NCBI GenBank assembly: GCA_964019335.1
Contig: OZ025702.1
Location: 186,001 to 250,000 of the forward strand
Reading direction: 5' to 3'
DNA: 64,000 nt
Source of the DNA: Diplonema japonicum
Lineage: Eukaryota > Euglenozoa > Diplonemea > Diplonemida > Diplonemidae
Positions 60,620 to 64,000 of this stretch are shown here, one piece after another. Each line of letters starts with the position of its first letter. Positions within the stretch are counted from its first letter, which is position 1. Made by a program: the position numbers and the translations under genes. The notes under the pieces are model-generated. The model made no database searches and was not told the DNA's origin. It worked only from the letters and a program-made list of their open reading frames with translations.

Positions 60620-61171
60620 ATGGCCGACTTTTCAACCTTGGTGACCTTTCTAAAGGAACTTCGGTACTTTGCTTCGTGCGGCAGTGAAGACTGTCCTTAC
60701 CAGTGGGACCCTTGTGGGGTTCGAGCAGGGGGGTTCAGTGCGTTTCGAAAGATTTTATGTTATGTGTTGCATTGTTATGATAGAAGGTTGGCTTTCGAGT
60801 TTCGGAAGGATTTCGGTTTGAACTGCAGCGATCTTGAGTTTGTTGCGGGGCTTAAGAAGGTCGTTCTGCCCTTGGTGGACCCGGAGCCTTTGCTGTATTG
60901 TGGGTTCCCTGCGAGGGAGAAAATAAGGATAGTCATCGAGACGTGTAAAGAGATTCTTGAGTTGCTGCACCGGTTGCCTTTCCCTCCGGGGGCTTTTGAC
61001 TTTAACCTGCACCTGACAAGAGTCAACCTCAAATTCATTAAACTCTGCAGGGCACGGGAACCAATGCCCCTGCACGACATTTTACCCCAGCCGTTAAAAC
61101 AACCGTATGCTGTGGCTTTAGCGAGCGGCATAGATCTTGCTGTTCTGGAGAAATACAGCGCAAAAAGATAA
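60620..61171 (+). CDS. CEP44-like centriolar domain protein
   Basis: Single exon, 183 aa. Most of it matches the CEP44 N-terminal domain layout: LVTFLKELRYFA at the start, GVRAGGFSAFRKILCYVLHC, a central SDLEFVAGLKKVVLPLV, then LLYCGFPAREKIRIVIETCK, which parallels the QFIQCGFAEWKIQIVCDI segment of CEP44. CEP44 localises to the inner proximal centriole and binds microtubules. The animal protein has a further coiled-coil half that is missing here. Two Cys pairs in the N-terminus (SCGSEDCPYQWDPC) are specific to this protein. By-eye homology. Confidence 0.6.
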   Translation: MADFSTLVTFLKELRYFASCGSEDCPYQWDPCGVRAGGFSAFRKILCYVLHCYDRRLAFEFRKDFGLNCSDLEFVAGLKKVVLPLVDPEPLLYCGFPAREKIRIVIETCKEILELLHRLPFPPGAFDFNLHLTRVNLKFIKLCRAREPMPLHDILPQPLKQPYAVALASGIDLAVLEKYSAKR

Positions 61172-61242
61172 CGGTCCTCTCTCTCTTTTTCTCTCTTTTT
61201 TTTTTTTTTCCCGCCACTATTTTTTTTTCTCTACCGTATGCT

Positions 61243-61275
<33 letters not shown>

Positions 61276-61336
61276 CTTCCACTGGTTGAAAATTTTTGAA
61301 AAGAGTGGGGGGGAGAAAAAAGAAAAAAGAAAAAAA

Positions 61337-61537
61337 ATGACTATTGGCATCAACGTCTCTCAGTTCTGGTTTGGGTGCGTCTCTCCAATGCTGCCCATTA
61401 TGTACTACTTGACTATGGTGAGGCCCTCGGTCCCTTATGCGCGGGCGAGGTTGAGCCTTCCCCTTCCTCCTCTTTACAAGCAGGCATTGTTCGTCCTTTC
61501 GTTTGCGTCAATAATGTTGAAACGTGAGGTGTGTTAA
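61337..61537 (+). CDS. Small membrane-associated protein
   Basis: 66 aa, ATG after seven A residues and a long T tract. Hydrophobic start (FWFGCVSPMLPIMYYLTM) and a second hydrophobic stretch (YKQALFVLSFASIML). A GTGAGG donor at 61416 and an ACAAG acceptor at 61480 would remove 65 nt but would shift frame, so the continuous reading is preferred. Resembles small respiratory-chain accessory subunits in size only; not recognised. Confidence 0.4.
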   Translation: MTIGINVSQFWFGCVSPMLPIMYYLTMVRPSVPYARARLSLPLPPLYKQALFVLSFASIMLKREVC

Positions 61538-62090
61538 GAAACAAGGGTGGGGGGGGGGGGGGGGGGGGGGGATTACACTTACACAGGGCGATTTTGGTTT
61601 CATCCATCCTTCGCTCAAGGTGGACAGGGAGGAAGAATAGGATGAAGTGATAGTAGAGAGGAAAAAAAAAAAAAAGAAAAAAAAAAGACCCTCCCTTTCC
61701 CCTTCCCATCAGTTATGTTAATACGGAAAAAAAAAAGGAAAAAAAAAAAAAAAAAGAGTGGGTGGGTGGGTTTAAATTAAGCACAATAAAACGGCTCATA
61801 TCTCTTAAACGGGGGGGTTTTTTTTTTTTGCACCTGCTCGGGGAACGCTGAAAATTTGCTGTTTTTTCAAAACAAATACTACTAATGATTGAAAGGGTTC
61901 TTGTACCCTGAATTATGTATACTCTCCCCCCCCTCCCAAAAAAAGAAAATACTACCACGGCCTTTTTTTTTTGAATAGTGTTTTTTTTAGGGGGTGTATT
62001 AGTGTTTTTTTTTCCCTTCTTTTTATTTTCACCCCCCCCCCCCCCCCCGGTCAATCGGCACAACCCAACACACAAAGGAGGGGTAAAAGG
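61538..62090. other. Intergenic
   Basis: No gene seen. G run 61549-61570, two A-rich runs, T tract 61815-61829, C run 62033-62048 just before the next gene. Confidence 0.4.
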
Positions 62091-62908
62091 ATGGTGTCCA
62101 TACCCACCTGCAAGGATGTGTCTGACGAACATCTAGACACCATTGGGAATTACTTTGCAATGTTTCTAAAGCGGTTGGTAGTGGTGGCCTGCATAATAGC
62201 GATAATAGGTTTTTTGGGGTGCATTGCGACCACCGTGTCCCCCCCTGCAGGGAGCGCAGCGAAGCTCGACGTCTCCCCAGTGGACGTAGAAAGCAAGCTG
62301 GTCCCGGTGGAGAAGGCCCCTTCGACAGCACCCCAGGAAAACGCAGTGTGGGTCACCTCCTTCACAGACGTTGATGTCAAAACCCACCGATGCAGGGAAA
62401 TGTCAACAGGGATCCAAGCCAGGTGTGTGCATACTGACACCGGCCTCAGCGTTTCCATAATCCCAACTTCAGGGAAGTGGTTGACCTGGCAATGTGAAGC
62501 ATGCGACTGTAGAGGATGCCCTGATGACGCACCGTGCAACGGGACCAAAGTAGCACCTTCATGTTTCTGCCAAGAAGGTTGTATTTGCAATGAACAAGAC
62601 CCAGGCGTGGTCATACGGGTCTGCACGCAGACACTGGATGGTTCCTACACCGACTACCCACCTAAGGACACTGCGCTCACCACTGAGTACCAGCTGTTCG
62701 CCACGCTGACCAACATGGGGTACCTGTTCTTCCTTGTCTTGATATTTGTGGCGGAGCTTGAAATGAGCAAGTTTGCTGCTGCTGCAAAACTTATCACATT
62801 CTGGCCTGTCCGGGCGTCGTTGCAGCTCTTTCTTGGGGTGCAGTTGGTGAACACAACTACCACACAAGCCACGTCAGGGTATGTTTTGTGGGGAAAGGGT
62901 GGGGGGGA

Positions 62909-62943
<35 letters not shown>

Positions 62944-63220
62944 CCCCCAATCCTACAGCCACAACAATGACGTAGTTCACAATATTTCCCTTGTTGGAGG
63001 TTGGTTTCTTGTGTTTAGCGGTCTGGCGCACCTTATTTTTTACGGTATCTATGTGCGGCCCATACGCCCAGCGAAGGTGTGAAAAAAAAAGAAGAAAAAA
63101 AAAAAAAGAAAATCACAGTTTTGCGGAATTTTATGCATTGTGATTCTACTCATTATCGTTCCTATCGGGGCTGCCATTGGTACTACTGCTAGCAAGGATG
63201 GTGGAGGAAGTGATGACTGA
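62091..63220 (+). CDS. Cys-rich four-TM membrane protein, unknown
   Basis: Exons 62091-62878, 62959-63076, 63119-63220; 335 aa. One TM helix near the N-terminus (LVVVACIIAIIGFLGCIATT), then a lumenal/extracellular domain of about 150 residues with 14 Cys including CEACDCRGCPDDAPC and CFCQEGCICN, then three more helices (TNMGYLFFLVLIFVAEL; VGGWFLVFSGLAHLIFYGIY; GILCIVILLIIVPIGAAIG), the last two coded by exons 2 and 3. The tail is Ser/Gly/Asp. Introns are 80 and 42 nt and purine-rich; without splicing the frame would end in low-complexity at 62975. No family recognised; the Cys spacing suggests a disulfide-rich surface or vacuolar protein. Confidence 0.65.
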
Positions 63221-63796
63221 AAAGGCAGGCTTTTTTTTTTTTTTATTTCCTTCGATCTCAGTCTTTTGTTGTATCAGTTTAGAAGGATTGTGAGTGAGGT
63301 GAGTGAATGGGGTATTTTTTTATTTTTTATTTTTTTTCTTCTTTTTCGTTTCTTGAAATCTCAATTTTTATTTTATGAGAAAACTTTCGGGGAAGGGGGG
63401 TAAAAAACAAAATAAAAAAAAAACCGAATAAACAAGTATAGGACAGAATGTCCTTCAGGAAGGGGGGAAGAAAATATTTATAAAAAAAAAAGAGAGGGGA
63501 GGGGGTCGTGCCCTTGCCCTGTTTCTCCTCTGCTCGTCCTTTTCGAAAAAAAAAAGTATTTGAAATAAGTTTCCAACTCTTTCTTCTCTTATGTGATTCA
63601 CTCTCACCCCCCCCCCCCCCCCCCCCTGCCCTACCCCGCTTTTTTCTTTCTTCTTTTCTTTGTTCTCTGTCCCCGCCCCTTTCCTACGTACTTTTTTTTC
63701 TCTTTTTTTTTTCTTTCCGCACATCAACAAAGAACATTTAAGAAGGGAGAATAATATAAAAAAAAGAAGAAAACAAAAACAAAAAAAAAAAAAAAA
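63221..63796. other. Intergenic
   Basis: No gene seen. T tracts, a C run at 63606-63626, and an A tract of 17 before the ATE1 start. Confidence 0.4.
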
Positions 63797-64000
63797 ATGG
63801 CTGAAGAAGAGCGAAGAACGCTGTTGCTGCCAAAGGGTGTGAAGCACAGCAACTGCCCGTATTGTGCTAAACCGGAAGGGTTTGTAACGCAAGGTGTACA
63901 GGCAAAGAAGATCACACCGGAAGCGTTCCTTGACCTGCTGAACAACGGGTGGAGGAGGTTTGGGGACTACCTGTGGGTGCAAGAAGAAGGGATCTGCTGC
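63797..64000 (+). CDS. ATE1: Arginyl-tRNA-protein transferase ATE1 (3' cut by window)
   Basis: First 68 codons only; the frame is open at the window end. The N-terminal ATE domain is clear: HSNCPYCAKPEG with the CxxC pair, ITPEAFLDLLNNGWRRFGDY (family: L-x-D-R-G-W-R-R-S-G), and EEGICC, the conserved Cys-Cys that with CxxC binds an Fe-S cluster or zinc. ATE1 adds Arg to N-terminal Asp, Glu or oxidised Cys and so feeds the Arg/N-degron pathway. ATG follows an A run of 17, as for many genes here. Confidence 0.88.
   Translation, partial: MAEEERRTLLLPKGVKHSNCPYCAKPEGFVTQGVQAKKITPEAFLDLLNNGWRRFGDYLWVQEEGICC

Overview
The window comes from the nuclear genome of a unicellular, probably flagellated eukaryote. 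It has spliceosomal introns, eukaryotic tRNA genes with internal A/B boxes, a 5S rRNA copy, and genes such as ARL3, MCM3, NDUFAF1, ATE1 and NIFK. Every protein gene I can support lies on the + strand. Most start codons sit a few to about 60 nt after a pyrimidine tract ending in AG, often with a run of A directly before ATG. That layout, the receptor-type (kinetoplastid-like) cyclase and a euglenozoan-looking 18S rRNA fragment suggest a euglenozoan with polycistronic transcription and spliced-leader trans-splicing. The abundant cis-introns would fit a diplonemid better than a kinetoplastid. This taxonomic reading is inference; no spliced-leader gene was seen.

Layout. 1-10.2 kb: a PLP enzyme (5' cut), the nucleolar RRM protein NIFK, a sorting nexin carrying a CAP-Gly domain, a small dynein AAA6-like protein, an 18S rRNA fragment in front of a 23-repeat MORN protein, a small one-TM protein and a secreted Ntn-hydrolase-like protein. 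10.4-15.1 kb: ARL3, whose fourth coding block is separated by a 672-nt intron holding three tRNA genes and a LINE fragment; a tiny two-exon gene; an ACBP-domain protein; the complex I assembly factor NDUFAF1. 15.1-19.5 kb: a recent 2.2-kb tandem duplication of a four-TM protein gene. 19.5-23.1 kb: a large protein with a metacaspase fold lacking its catalytic His and a DUF3089 fold lacking its nucleophile Ser. 23.7-26.6 kb: a low-complexity protein gene with four duplicated cassette exons. 26.8-36.3 kb: a NUDIX hydrolase, an alpha-kinase with a ubiquitin-interacting motif, MCM3 and a membrane nucleotide cyclase.

36.3-49.9 kb is the accessory part: tRNA-Val and tRNA-Lys, each with a retroelement inserted exactly at its 5' end, one of them a 5S rRNA-LINE chimera; three copies of a MITE-like family; a long-TIR transposon inside an intron of a VIT/CCC1-like gene; a GAF-like coiled-coil protein and a multi-TM protein. 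49.9-64 kb: a large coiled-coil protein, a small beta-rich protein, molybdenum-cofactor MoaC, a KOW/PDZ protein, a 900-residue unknown, a CEP44-like protein, two membrane proteins, and the start of ATE1.

Typical introns are 32-92 nt and dominated by A or T homopolymers. Several small genes and terminal exons are visible only after splicing. The genes do not form one pathway; ciliary/cytoskeletal functions (MORN, dynein-like, ARL3, CEP44-like, CAP-Gly) recur. Points of greatest interest are the tRNA-nested intron, the tRNA-5'-end-targeting retroelement with its 5S-LINE chimera, the tRNAs with C at position 33, the duplicated cassette exons, and the double pseudoenzyme.
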